From contig CAVPJC010000013.1 of assembly GCA_963705155.1 (NCBI GenBank), positions 248,001 through 312,000 of the forward strand: DNA of 64,000 nucleotides. The letters are read 5' to 3'. Both the position numbers and the translations under genes were made by a program. Position 1 is the stretch's first letter. Every line of letters begins with the position of its first letter. This stretch comes from CAVPJC01 sp963705155. GTDB taxonomy: Bacteria > Chloroflexota > Anaerolineae > Anaerolineales > UBA4823. The notes under the pieces were generated by a model. That model had not been told where the DNA came from and did no database searches. It worked only from the letters and a program-made list of their open reading frames with translations. Below, in pieces: positions 54,927 through 64,000 of this stretch.

Positions 54927-56110
54927 GGGCCTGGTGTTGGAGCGTTTGGAGTGAAATCGGCTCCGGGAGTGGGAGGCAGGCTGGTTTTAAAGCCGTTTTT
55001 ACCTTTAAACGTGAAATAGGTCACCAGACCCGGTGATATGGTGAAGTCTAGATTGTAGGTGACACCGGCAAAATCTATCCAGACAAAATAGCTGCCGGCA
55101 GGCAAGTCACCTAACACCAAATTTTCACGATAGTATGCATCACTGACCACCGGGCCAGCCCCGTAGGTTTTAACAGTCCAGGATTGAGGGGCATCCTTGG
55201 AATAGATGGTAACCAGGGTATCGATGAGCGGAAAACCGCTGGTGTCTGTGATGCGGGCAGCCAGCACGCCCCAACCCATCGGCGGGGCAAGCCAAAGCTC
55301 AGGATTACGGCTGCCGAAGAAGTTATTCCGGCCGACGCGGATTTCAAAATGCAGGTGTGGGCCGGTAACTTTACCGGTCTGGCCGACCTCACCAAGAAAA
55401 TCACCAGTTTCCACTTTTTGGCCTACGCTCACATTGATCAGATTCAAATGCCCGTAGACGCTGTAGAGAATTTCGCCCTGGAAACCAAAATCATGGCGGA
55501 TGACGACCGCGAGGCCGTAAGGATCGGTGGTGTCAAACTCACCGCGATAAAGCCCGTAACCGGCCCAGGTGATGCGACCTGAACCCGCGGCCAGCACCGG
55601 CGTACCTATGGGGGCTGGGATATCGATGCCCGTATGGACCACTTCGGGGAGGAAGACTCCGCCATAGCGATAATCGGCAAGAGGCCAGTTGACCTCGTCA
55701 GCTGCGATCGGGCGAGAGAACAGGAAGTGATCGAACTCGGTAGGAACCCACGGGGTGGGATAGAGCGGGGGACGCCAGGCCGAGACAGGCGGCGGCTTGG
55801 GGGTTGGAAACACAAAGCGCAGTGGATCTGGCGCGGCAGTGGGAATATCGATGGATGCCGCCGGGTCGAATGAATTTTGGGCAAACTCGACAAACGCAAG
55901 TACGGGTGTTGGCAGATTTTCCTGAGTGGCAGCTGGTGAAGGCGAGGCCGGTGGTAGCGTTGCAGGCTCGAAAGAAGGTGTCTGTACTGGCGGCGGGAGG
56001 GTAGCAGGCGTGGAGGGCTGGCAGGCACTCAGCAGACTGACCAGCAGTACCCATTTAACCAGTTTGGTTGGAAGAGATGGCAGAGTCAGCGACTTACAGA
56101 CCGGGATCAT
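54923..56110 (-). CDS. M23 family metallopeptidase lipoprotein
   Basis: A 395-residue precursor with a signal peptide and lipobox (LLSAC, Cys near residue 30), a long Pro/Thr-rich tether (residues 33-110), the LytM/M23 domain with HTGIDIPAPIGTPVLA and GPHLHFEIR (zinc ligands present), and an extra C-terminal beta domain of about 130 residues. It probably cuts peptidoglycan cross-bridges or acts as an amidase activator. It lies directly upstream of recA in the same direction. Confidence 0.88.
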   Translation of the reverse strand: MIPVCKSLTLPSLPTKLVKWVLLVSLLSACQPSTPATLPPPVQTPSFEPATLPPASPSPAATQENLPTPVLAFVEFAQNSFDPAASIDIPTAAPDPLRFVFPTPKPPPVSAWRPPLYPTPWVPTEFDHFLFSRPIAADEVNWPLADYRYGGVFLPEVVHTGIDIPAPIGTPVLAAGSGRITWAGYGLYRGEFDTTDPYGLAVVIRHDFGFQGEILYSVYGHLNLINVSVGQKVETGDFLGEVGQTGKVTGPHLHFEIRVGRNNFFGSRNPELWLAPPMGWGVLAARITDTSGFPLIDTLVTIYSKDAPQSWTVKTYGAGPVVSDAYYRENLVLGDLPAGSYFVWIDFAGVTYNLDFTISPGLVTYFTFKGKNGFKTSLPPTPGADFTPNAPTPGP

Positions 56111-56152
56111 ATGCGGAGAGGATTGGAATACATCAGGGTTCTGAGGATTGTT

Positions 56153-58137
56153 TCAAGGTGTGCGGGTTACCGTTGGTGTGCGTGTGGGAAAACGAGTGCG
56201 GGTTGGCGTGGGTGTCAGGGTGGGGCGGCGGGTGATCGTGGGGGTGTGTGTGGGTGGAACCACAATCGTGGGGGTATTGAGGGCTTCGGCGGGATAAAGC
56301 TCGCGCATGGCGGTGTACCAATCCTGCCCGCCGCTGCGGGCAAACTCATTGAAACGTGCGGCTGGTACGGCGTAGCGCCAGGTTGTCAGGGCGGGAAGCC
56401 GCTCCCAACCATAGGCGGCGGCAAAACTGGTCAGGTCAAACCAGTAGCCCGGGGGAATAGCCTGGGCGAGAGCGCCGCCATCTTCATAAGCCCTCGGATC
56501 GCCGCTGTAGCGGGCGTTGAAATTCCAGGGCAGGTCCATCAATGGACGACCCTGAGAGCCGTCCTGGAAACGCGTGCGCAGCATGAGACGCCAGTAAGTT
56601 TGAGCGCCATAATCCTCGCGGATAACCACCATCCAGCCGGCGTTAATCGGTGTGGTGTTCAGCGCAAAGGCGCGGCCGGTGTACAGCCAATCTTCCAGCA
56701 TGCCTGGGAAAAGCGGCGATGTGAGCGGAACGAAGGCGTTTTCCAGAGATGAGAGTGGATCCCAACCGATCCGGACAGCCAAATCCGTTCGCAAGGCATT
56801 GAAGGCTTCGTCGACGAGGTCCTGCAAGATCGGGTAAGGGGCATCGACATCCTGAATAGTGACCAGCCGTTGACGCCCACCGGGTACGCTGGCATCTGGC
56901 GTGAGGGCAGTCTGCCAGGCGGGTGTGGGAGCCTGGCGGGCAGCTATGGTTAATGAGGTTGGAAGAGGATTTGGGAGACTGGCAGTTGACCAGGTAAGAT
57001 CATCTACAGATCCGGATAGTGCCAGAGGCGGAAGGAGTAAACCAGAGGAGTCTGGCGCGTAGGCTGTGAGATAGGAGCGATTGGGCGTTTCCAAAGCGGC
57101 GACCAGCCATGCCCCCGAAGGACTCCAGGCCGGGCAGCTGCCGCTTCCCACTATGCGGGCGGCGCCGGGTTGCGCGAGATCGCTGATCAAGATGGTTGAA
57201 TAACCGTCCTGATCAGCAGACCAGGCCAGATGAGATGAGTCAGGCGACCATCCGGGGCATGTATCCGCTGAAAGTGGGGCGCGGCTGATATTCTGAAAAC
57301 GATCCTCGATGCGATCCAGGTCAGCCAGCCAGATTTCATTCTCTCCGGTGCGGTTGGAAACAAAAGCAATCTGCCGACCGCCGGGTGACCAGGCTGGAGC
57401 CAGATCGGCTGCGGGATCGCCGGTGAGGCGCACCGGGGGTTGGCTGCCATCCACAGGGCGAATGAAGATTTCGAGATTCATCAGGGTGGTTGTGGCGGAT
57501 TGTGCATTCGTGATCCCCAGTTGTACTCGTATAGGTTTCATGCACCAGCCACAGGCTATCGGGAGACCAGGAAGGGGCGCCGTCGTATTCCGGTGAATCT
57601 GTGATCCGTGTGGTCTCTCCAGTGGTAAGATCGAGGGTGTATAAATCCCAGGCGCCGGCTCGAATTCGAAGCAAACGCCAGGCGGGAGCCATCAGGGCTC
57701 GCAGCCGGGGCAATATCGTCCCACGCCCCTGATGTCAGACGGGTGAGAGGCAAATTCTGAGGATGATAGGCGTAGATATGCCAGTAGCCGGCCTCCTGCA
57801 TGGAGAAAAAGATTGTACCGGGGTCTGGCACCTGTGAGATCGTCTGAGCCGTAGTGGGCAGCGGGGTGGCGCTGGGTACAGGCAGCGTGGGTGTTCCGGT
57901 GGGCGCAGGAGGCAGCGGGCTGTCAGGTATTGTCGCTGTGACCGAAAGCGGTGTTGGAGTTTCCTGATTGCGGGTGGATTGGAAGAGAGGCCAGGTGCCG
58001 TTGAGCCGGGCGCGGATAAGGAGCGCAGCGAAAGCGAGCATTGCAGCTATCAGCAGGAAGAGCAGCACACGGCGAAGTGTCTGGTTGAATGGATCGATAG
58101 GGTTTTTTTGGTTTGAGCCTTCCTGTACTTTTGTCAT
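56153..58137 (-). CDS. membrane-anchored TolB-like beta-propeller protein (two frame breaks)
   Basis: About 661 residues after correction. One N-terminal membrane helix (VLLFLLIAAMLAFAALLI), a Pro/Thr-rich tether, then PD40/WD40-like blades with repeated A-WSPDG patterns (PAASPDGSRLAFASN, PSWSPDSLWLV, PAWSPGGRQIAFVSN, PGWSPDSSHLAWS, PAWSPSGAWL), a large mixed domain (residues 350-590) and a Thr/Pro tail. Such propellers bind envelope proteins or glycans; function unknown. Frames change near 57675 and 57540 and the reading is continuous once joined. Confidence 0.75.
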
Positions 58138-58333
58138 GATCTGCTGGCAGCCCGAGGGGATTGGCACTGCGGGCTTGTGCCATTCTAGCATGCCTGCAGA
58201 ACAGCGTCAATCAGACGGGAGTTGCACCGGGCAATCAATTTTGTCAGGAGATGGGTGTGATGTTTCGTGAACCCGTATGGGCTCCCTCAGGATCAAGGCA
58301 TAGGTATTGCTATGCTACGTCCGGTTTGACGAT

Positions 58334-59693
58334 TTATGCAATCCGCACACCCTGGCGCAGCAGCGCTTTCTGTACTTTCCGAATATCCACCGCAGATGTT
58401 GTTTTGTTGTCTTTGACAGAGACTGCCGCTGCAACCCCCGCGCCCTGACCGGTTACAGTACAGCACATCATATTGCGCACCGCCGCATGTGAAATCTTAT
58501 CCCCGGCAACACACCGGCCTGCAACCAGTAAATTTTCAACATTCTCCGGGAGCATAATTCCATACGGAACGTGAAAATATCGACCAGTCGTGGGTAGAAC
58601 TAACACGCCATACCCATCGATGAATTCAGGGAAAATTCCGATCGAATCGTCGAAGCGGGCCTGGTTGCGAACATCTTGCTCGGTCAGGTTATATCTCCCA
58701 ATAATTTTTCGTGTATCCCTTACCCCAAGTGTCATCCCGAAAGTGCGAAGTTTAGCATCCTCAAATCCCGGCGCAAAGCGCCGCAATGCCTGGATGGCAT
58801 ACAGGGCTTGCTGGCGGCCTTCGATCTCGGCTCGGGTAAGATCCAGGACATTCGTTCCATCATAGCCTGTCAAATGGATCATATTGAGATAGGTGGCTTC
58901 GCCTGAGTCGGTAATGGTGCTCCAGGTTCCTCCAATGCTTGTAAGACCTTTGGGGATGATACCCGCATCTCGCGCCTGATCGAAGGGTCGTTCTAGATAG
59001 GGACTGAATAATTCGTCTTCTTTGCCTCCCGTCTCAATTTCCCAGTTCTTCCCCCAGTCTTTGTAAGTAGAAGGATTTTCCTTGACATACTGAAGGAAAC
59101 GCTGCTTATGAACACCTGTGCAAGAGAACATGACCGTAACAGGCAGCATCTCTTCCTTGGGCGTCTTTAAGAGAGGGAACACCGGCAAAGCATGCAAGAT
59201 CGGCATCTCCAGATGCATCGATAACCCTCTTCGCGAGGATGGCCTGCCTTCCCGACTTGCTGTGGGTGATAATCCCGGTGATCGAATTCCCTTCCATGAG
59301 CGTGTCAATCGCATAGCTGTGCAGAAAGGTGATGACCCCCAATTCTTGCACCAATTTATCGGCCACATATTTGAACATATCTGCATTCAGGGCTTCACTC
59401 CTGGATTGAGGCTCCTGGCTGCTGGCTCCCATCTGTCTGGCACGTTGCTCAAACTCTATTCCTATTCCCTCGACATCCGTTGTGGCTTCGCGCCGGTACC
59501 AGGCAATGCCCTCAACACCAACCTGGGTAATATTACCGCCCAGGCATCCGTACCGCTCGACAAGCACAGTTTTAACGCCTTCCCTGGCGGAACCCAAAGC
59601 AGCCGCAAGACCCCCCGGACCACTTCCAACCACCAGAACGTCAGTTTCTTCAACAACCGGTATCATTTTTGGGATTTCAGTTATGTGTTTCAT
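58334..59693 (-). CDS. FAD-dependent oxidoreductase (one frame break)
   Basis: About 452 residues after correction. The N-terminal dinucleotide fold VLVVGSGPGGLAAALGSAREGVKTVLVER binds FAD; RVIDASGDADLACFAGVP and the late LPENVENLLVAGRCVAGDKISHAAVRNMMCCTVTGQGAGVAAA are the other FAD contacts of the FAD_oxidored (pfam12831-like) group. Substrate unknown. One surplus base near 59145. The ATG at 59693 is six bases after TTAGGTG. It stands apart from the exporter operon upstream by 61 bases. Confidence 0.83.
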
Positions 59694-59754
59694 GAGCACC
59701 TAACAGCTGAAGGAAATTTTGATGCTGGGGGATTATTTCGTGATGAAAGGTAAA

Positions 59755-61543
59755 CTATTCCTCAAAACCCAGGTTGTAGAGGCGAGCGTAATAACCGCCT
59801 GCCCCTAACAACTGTGCATGTGTGCCGAGTTCGACGATTTGCCCCGCGTGGATTACCACAATTGAACCCGCATTGGTGACGGTTGAGAGGCGGTGAGCGA
59901 TAACGAAGGCGGTGCGATCCTTCAACAGGCGCTGAAGAGCAGATTGGATGGTGCGCTCAGTCTGTGTATCCACGCTTGAGGTGGCTTCATCCAGGATCAG
60001 GATGCGCGGGTCGGCTAAAAGGGCGCGGGCGAAGGAAATGAGCTGGCGCTGACCGACGGAGAGCATGACGCCGCCTTCTTCCACCGGGGTGTCGTAGCCC
60101 TCTCGCAAGCGAGAAATGAATTCATGTGCGCCTACCGCCTGGGCAGCCGATTGGATCTCTTCGTCGGTGGCCTCCAGACGGCCAAAACGGATATTTTCCC
60201 GGACGCTGCCGGAGAAAAGAAAGGGATCCTGGAGGACGATGCCCATCTGGCGGCGCAGACTGGCCTGGGTAACATCTCTTAGATCATATCCGTCAACCTT
60301 AATCGAACCAGACGTGGGGTCATGGAACCGGCTGAGAAGCTTGACCAGTGTTGATTTCCCCGCGCCGGTTTCGCCGACTAAAGCCAGAGTTTGTCCGGCA
60401 GGCACATGCAGGTTGATGTGATCCAATACCGGTGTTGGATCATCTGCATAATGAAATGAGACATCGATAAATTCAACTTCCCCTCGAATGGGCGGAATTT
60501 CAAACGCACCGGGGGCATCCTGCACTTCTATGGGGGTATCGAGCAGCGCAAAAATGCGCTCACCGCCAGCCATGACGGATTGGAAGGTATCGAAACGGCG
60601 GCTCAGATCGCGAATTGGCTCGAAGAATCGGTCGATGTACAATACAAAAGCCACCAGCACACCCGGAGTGATGGCCTCGGAACTGCCGAGATTCTCGCCC
60701 AACACGGCAGCGCCGCCAATCCAGATAACGAGTGTTGTCGCAAGCGCGCCCAGAAATTCAATGATGGATGGATAGGCAGCGGCAAGGCGGGCTGCTTTGA
60801 GATTGGATTGCAGGTTATTGTGATTAACCTCCTGGCTAAAAAAAGCGTAATTGGTATCCTGGCGTGAGAAAGCCTGGACAACCCGGATACCATTGATGTT
60901 CTCGGCGAGCACGGAGTTCACCCAACTGATGGCTGCCCGCACCATGCGGTAGTTTTCACGGGCGTTGCGGCGAAACAGCCATGTGGCGAATCCCATGACT
61001 GGAAGAACGGCAAAGGCCAGAAGCGAGAGACGAATATTGAGAGCCAGCATAGCGATGAGGATGCCTACCAGCGGCGAACAGATCGCGAGCAATAGCCAGC
61101 ACAGCCCAGGTGATGAATTCACGCAACACCCCCACGTCGTTGATGACACGAACAATAATCCGCCCGACACTGAAGCGACTGTAAAAGCTGAGAGAAAGCT
61201 TTTGCAGATGCTCAAAGAGACTTCTGCGCAGCTCATAGATAATGGATGTGCCGACGCGGGCCATGATATTGACGCGCAGGTAAATGACTGCCCATTGGAC
61301 AATGATCAACACGAAGTACAGGCCGACAGACTGGCGCAATGTGGCTAATGAACCGGCGCGCATACCAGAATCGATGGCGATTTTTATCAGATAGGGACCT
61401 AAAACGGTGACCAGATTGCCAGTGAGCATGAGAAACAAGGAGAACAGCAGAGGTCTCCAATGAGGACGGACAAAAACCATCAGCCGGCGAGTTACCTGAG
61501 GGTCAAAGCCTTTGACGAGAACATCTTCGGTGGGAATGGACAT
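59755..61543 (-). CDS. ABC exporter half with canonical ATPase site (one frame break)
   Basis: About 595 residues after correction: six-helix membrane domain (residues 20-320), then an ATPase with Walker A GETGAGKSTLVKLL, signature LSVGQRQLISFARAL (Val replaces the second Gly of LSGGQ) and a full Walker B ILILDEATSSVD. In asymmetric heterodimers such as BmrC/BmrD the complete Walker B is on the half whose signature is altered, which fits this protein pairing with the other exporter half at the window end. The frame changes near 61090. The ATG touches the stop of the 51-residue ORF (TAGATG). Confidence 0.88.
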
Positions 61544-61699
61544 CTATCCTGGGGTTGCCTGAAGGATCAAGAATGAGAATGGATGGTTTTCATAAGCATT
61601 GAGCAGGCGCAGGAGTTGGCTGTGGGGCAAACGACCAGAGAGCGAGAGCTCGACCACCTCGTGTGATGGGACAGGCGACTCACCCAGTTGATTCATCAT
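61544..61699 (-). CDS. 51-residue small protein, translationally coupled
   Basis: A short frame beginning MMNQLGESPVPSHEVVELSL and ending FSFLILQATPG. It starts inside the last 20 bases of the upstream membrane-protein gene and its stop TAG abuts the ATG of the exporter half, so it fills the space between the two exactly. No membrane helix or known domain; the middle is amphipathic (LPHSQLLRLLNAYE). The gap-filling position is the main support that it is real. Confidence 0.55.
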   Translation of the reverse strand: MMNQLGESPVPSHEVVELSLSGRLPHSQLLRLLNAYENHPFSFLILQATPG

Positions 61700-62036
61700 C
61701 ACCATCTAAGTGAAGTTTGTGGAGAAAGCGGTGGGCGATGGGCGCAACGATAAGACCGGTGACAGCAAGAAAGGCAATTCCTGAAAACAAAGCATAAAAC
61801 GAGGCGAACAATTTGCCACCATTGGTAGACAACCGGTTAACCGGCCCCATCCCACCCAGGATCATGGATGCATTCAGCAGGGCATCGATCCAGGACAGTC
61901 CTTCAAAATGGCGGTAGCCCAGGACGCCAATCCCGAGCGCGGCCAGGATAACGGCAAGAGCGCCAAGTAAATGGGTGAGCAAGCGGCGGAGGAACTGCCG
62001 CCTGGGGATCAAGGGCTGGGAATGATGTTCGTACAT
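61680..62036 (-). CDS. small membrane protein, ion-channel-like, function unknown
   Basis: A 118-residue protein with about three helices (residues 15-40, 48-62 in part, 75-105) and the conserved-looking stretch DALLNASMILGGMGPVNRLSTNGGKLFASFYALFSGIAFLAVTGLIVAPIAHRFLHKLHLD. The outline resembles a two-helix pore (helix, re-entrant loop, helix), but no potassium filter (TVGYG) is present. It begins two bases before the end of the site-2-protease-like gene in the operon. Confidence 0.7.
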   Translation of the reverse strand: MYEHHSQPLIPRRQFLRRLLTHLLGALAVILAALGIGVLGYRHFEGLSWIDALLNASMILGGMGPVNRLSTNGGKLFASFYALFSGIAFLAVTGLIVAPIAHRFLHKLHLDGDDESTG

Positions 62037-62038
62037 GG

Positions 62039-62785
62039 TCAGCGGATTTTGTTGATATTTTCTTCTCGAAGAAGATTAAAACCTGTGGCAAGGGCAATCA
62101 CAGAAAACATGCTCATCAGGCATGCCGCCAGCCAATGGCGCCGGCGAACAGCCAGCGCAGCGCCTACGGCTAATACCCCGCCCATAGGCCGGTTGAAGGA
62201 TTTTACCATTTCATCGGCTTGTTGAGGGGTGTGTCCGGTTTCAACCAGAGTCCACTTGAGCACCGGGCCGCCATCAATACCGGGGATCGGCAGCAGTGAG
62301 ACAAAACCAATGAACAGGTTCATACCGAGGGCAGCGTCTGCCAGACTCCGGGCAGAGGTAGCCGGCCGGGTAAAACGCCGGATAAATGCTGTTAATATTG
62401 CCATAATACCATTGAAGATCGGGCCACCCAGAGAGCGGAAAATGTGCTGGCGAGGAGCGACAGAAAGATCGTTTAATTCTCGATAGATCACGAGCGGCAT
62501 ACCCCAGACGATGCGAATGGCATCCATAGGTTTTTTGATATAGCAAGCTGCGGCAGCATGGGCCAGGTTGTGACCCCATTCGGAGCCCAGAGTGATAAGC
62601 ATTACCAGACCACCCGTTATCCATTGCTTTCCCCGGGACCAGGAAGGATGCTTTTTTTTCAGCAGAGATACAAGAACAGGCCAGGTGATGAGCTGGACGA
62701 TGGGAAACCACGTCTTGCCCTGGACGATGAGCGGGGTGCAGAAGATATTGCCGATTGTGGTTGGTTGACCGGGTGTCGTATCCAT
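62039..62785 (-). CDS. site-2 protease (M50) homologue lacking the catalytic Glu
   Basis: A 248-residue multi-span membrane protein. The zinc motif HExxH reads GHNLAHAAAA, keeping both His but with Asn for the Glu that activates water; the second ligand motif is LLPIPGIDGGPVLKW (family form NPxDGG), keeping the Asp. Zinc could still bind, but proteolysis is doubtful. It may be a scaffold or a quality-control pseudoprotease. The ATG at 62785 is 13 bases after the stop of the exporter gene upstream. Confidence 0.75.
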   Translation of the reverse strand: MDTTPGQPTTIGNIFCTPLIVQGKTWFPIVQLITWPVLVSLLKKKHPSWSRGKQWITGGLVMLITLGSEWGHNLAHAAAACYIKKPMDAIRIVWGMPLVIYRELNDLSVAPRQHIFRSLGGPIFNGIMAILTAFIRRFTRPATSARSLADAALGMNLFIGFVSLLPIPGIDGGPVLKWTLVETGHTPQQADEMVKSFNRPMGGVLAVGAALAVRRRHWLAACLMSMFSVIALATGFNLLREENINKIR

Positions 62786-62798
62786 GTGACCTGACCAT

Positions 62799-64000
62799 CT
62801 ACTCAATATCAGCATTATCCTCTCGGGCCTGTACCTGCGTTTCCAAATCGACGCTTTCGCCAACTTCACGCAAATTTTCCTGGTCTCGGAGCTGGAGCTC
62901 ATAAATCTCGCGGTAGAGCCCATTCCGGGCAAGCAGCTGGCGGTGGCGACCACGCTCGAGGATACTCCCATTTTGCATGACCAGGATTAAGTCGGCGCGG
63001 TGCACAGTGGAGAGGCGGTGGGCTATGACAAAGGTGGTGCGTCCCTGCATCAATATATCCAAAGCCTGTTGCAGCAGGCGCTCGGTCTGGGTATCCACAC
63101 TGGAGGTGGAGTCATCCAGGATGAGTATGCGTGGATCCATGAGCAAAGCCCGAGCGATGGCCACCCGCTGCCGCTGCCCGCCGGAGAGGGTAATGCCGCG
63201 TTCACCGACAATCGTATCGTAGCCGTTGGGTAATTCCGTGATAAATTCATGCGCCTGGGCAGCCCGGGCTGCGGCGATTATCTCCGCTTCTGAAGCATCC
63301 GGGCGACCATAGGCGATATTTTCACGGATCGAGGTTGAGAAAAGCAAGGATGTCTGGAGTACAATGCCAATCTGCCGCCGCAAGGTGATGAGATCTACCT
63401 GGCGTACGTCGATATCATCTACCAGCACAGCTCCCTTGGAGACATCGTAAAAGCGGGGGATCAGATTCACCAGAGACGACTTCCCTGAGCCGGTAGGACC
63501 AATCAGGGCGATGACTTGATTGGGTTCCACCTCCAGATCGATTTCCGTCAGAGCAGCTGCATTTTCGCCGTGGTACTGGAAAGCAACCCCGTGAAAACTT
63601 ACCGAACCCTTCAGGTTGGCAAGCTTTATCGCGCCGGGAGGCGATTGGATCTCTGGCGGTGTATCCAGGATTTCATAGGTGCGTTGTACCCCGGCAACTG
63701 CCTCGCCGGCCTGGTTTACCAACCAGGTGAGCTGTTGGGTAGGAACAGACAGCAGCAGTAAATAAGCATTGAATGCAACCACCTCTCCTATGGTCATTTC
63801 GCCACGCAGGACCATATGCCCGCCGAACCAGAGGATCAGGATGGTGCCCAGCACGACCAGCATGTTGGTGGTTGGCATCACCTTGGACCATTCGCCAATG
63901 ATTTTAATGCGAGCCTGGTACAGTCTTCGGTTAGCTTCGTCGAAACGTTTGTTTTCGTGATGCTCGCGGGCGAAGGCACGCACCACCTGAACACCGGCAA
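62799..64000 (-). CDS. ABC exporter half with degenerate ATPase site, 5' end outside the window
   Basis: The C-terminal 400 residues are visible: part of the membrane domain, then Walker A GPTGSGKSSLVNLIPRF, signature LSGGQRQRVAIARAL and Walker B ILILDDSTSSVD, where the catalytic Glu is Asp. This is the hallmark of the non-hydrolysing site of asymmetric exporters such as TM287/288 and BmrC/BmrD, and its partner is the exporter half downstream at 59755-61543. The frame is open to the window edge. The substrate is unknown; drug or lipid export is likely. Confidence 0.88.
   Translation of the reverse strand, partial: AGVQVVRAFAREHHENKRFDEANRRLYQARIKIIGEWSKVMPTTNMLVVLGTILILWFGGHMVLRGEMTIGEVVAFNAYLLLLSVPTQQLTWLVNQAGEAVAGVQRTYEILDTPPEIQSPPGAIKLANLKGSVSFHGVAFQYHGENAAALTEIDLEVEPNQVIALIGPTGSGKSSLVNLIPRFYDVSKGAVLVDDIDVRQVDLITLRRQIGIVLQTSLLFSTSIRENIAYGRPDASEAEIIAAARAAQAHEFITELPNGYDTIVGERGITLSGGQRQRVAIARALLMDPRILILDDSTSSVDTQTERLLQQALDILMQGRTTFVIAHRLSTVHRADLILVMQNGSILERGRHRQLLARNGLYREIYELQLRDQENLREVGESVDLETQVQAREDNADIE

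Overview
The window looks like a chromosome piece from a Chloroflexota bacterium, probably class Anaerolineae. This is inferred from gene content, not from a marker-tree: a nickel superoxide dismutase with its SodX peptidase, an actinobacterial-type adenosine kinase, an fhaA/fhaB/ftsW cell-growth cluster, many Thr/Pro-rich lipoproteins and large membrane c-di-GMP proteins. GC is moderate. Promoters are often easy to read (TTGACA-17-TATAAT type), and several genes begin within a few bases of the transcription start expected from a TATAAT box. No rRNA, tRNA, CRISPR array or complete insertion sequence was recognised. About twenty genes, including single-copy essential ones (ftsK, lgt, tyrS, ftsW), are broken by single-base frame changes that almost always look like one extra base. 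I treat most of these as sequence errors and annotate the genes across the break.

Layout. 1-6.9 kb: a membrane protein fragment, a SpoIIE/RsbU-type phosphatase, and on the other strand an RsbW-like kinase and RsbV-like antagonist, together a partner-switching module, then small membrane and lipoproteins. 6.9-9.5 kb: a ferredoxin, the sodN-sodX pair, an EamA transporter and a NUDIX stub. 9.5-19 kb: ftsK, a CDP-alcohol phosphatidyltransferase, lgt, an ABC-2 exporter, an RNase Z-like hydrolase, an HNH nuclease and tyrS. 19-23.6 kb (minus strand): FhaA-like, FhaB-like, mtnP, and a SEDS glycosyltransferase fused to a penicillin-binding domain that has lost its catalytic motifs. 23.7-30.4 kb: archease-rtcB RNA repair, a lipoprotein, an orphan amino-acid ABC ATPase, ybaK, and a two-component system with a Met-rich exported protein.

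The most unusual stretch is 30.6-40.2 kb. It begins with a truncated transposase, followed by two tandem c-di-GMP-I type aptamers with a readable antiterminator/terminator switch. Next come a decayed and an intact secreted subtilase, both ending in Trp-Asn-Ser repeats, then a membrane HD-GYP protein and a second membrane protein carrying GGDEF and HD-GYP domains in one chain. Makers, breakers and an RNA sensor of the same second messenger therefore sit side by side with exported proteases.

40-64 kb: uvrB, a PHP hydrolase, secG, an oligopeptide-binding protein, an rRNA-methyltransferase-like gene, and a TPR lytic transglycosylase. mtnA-adoK-ahcY (methionine/adenosine recycling) follows, then recA, whose promoter shares a LexA-like box with uvrB, two envelope lipoproteins, a TolB-like membrane protein and an FAD oxidoreductase. 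The window ends with an operon in which the two halves of an asymmetric ABC exporter flank a site-2-protease homologue lacking its catalytic Glu, a small membrane protein and a 51-residue coupled ORF.
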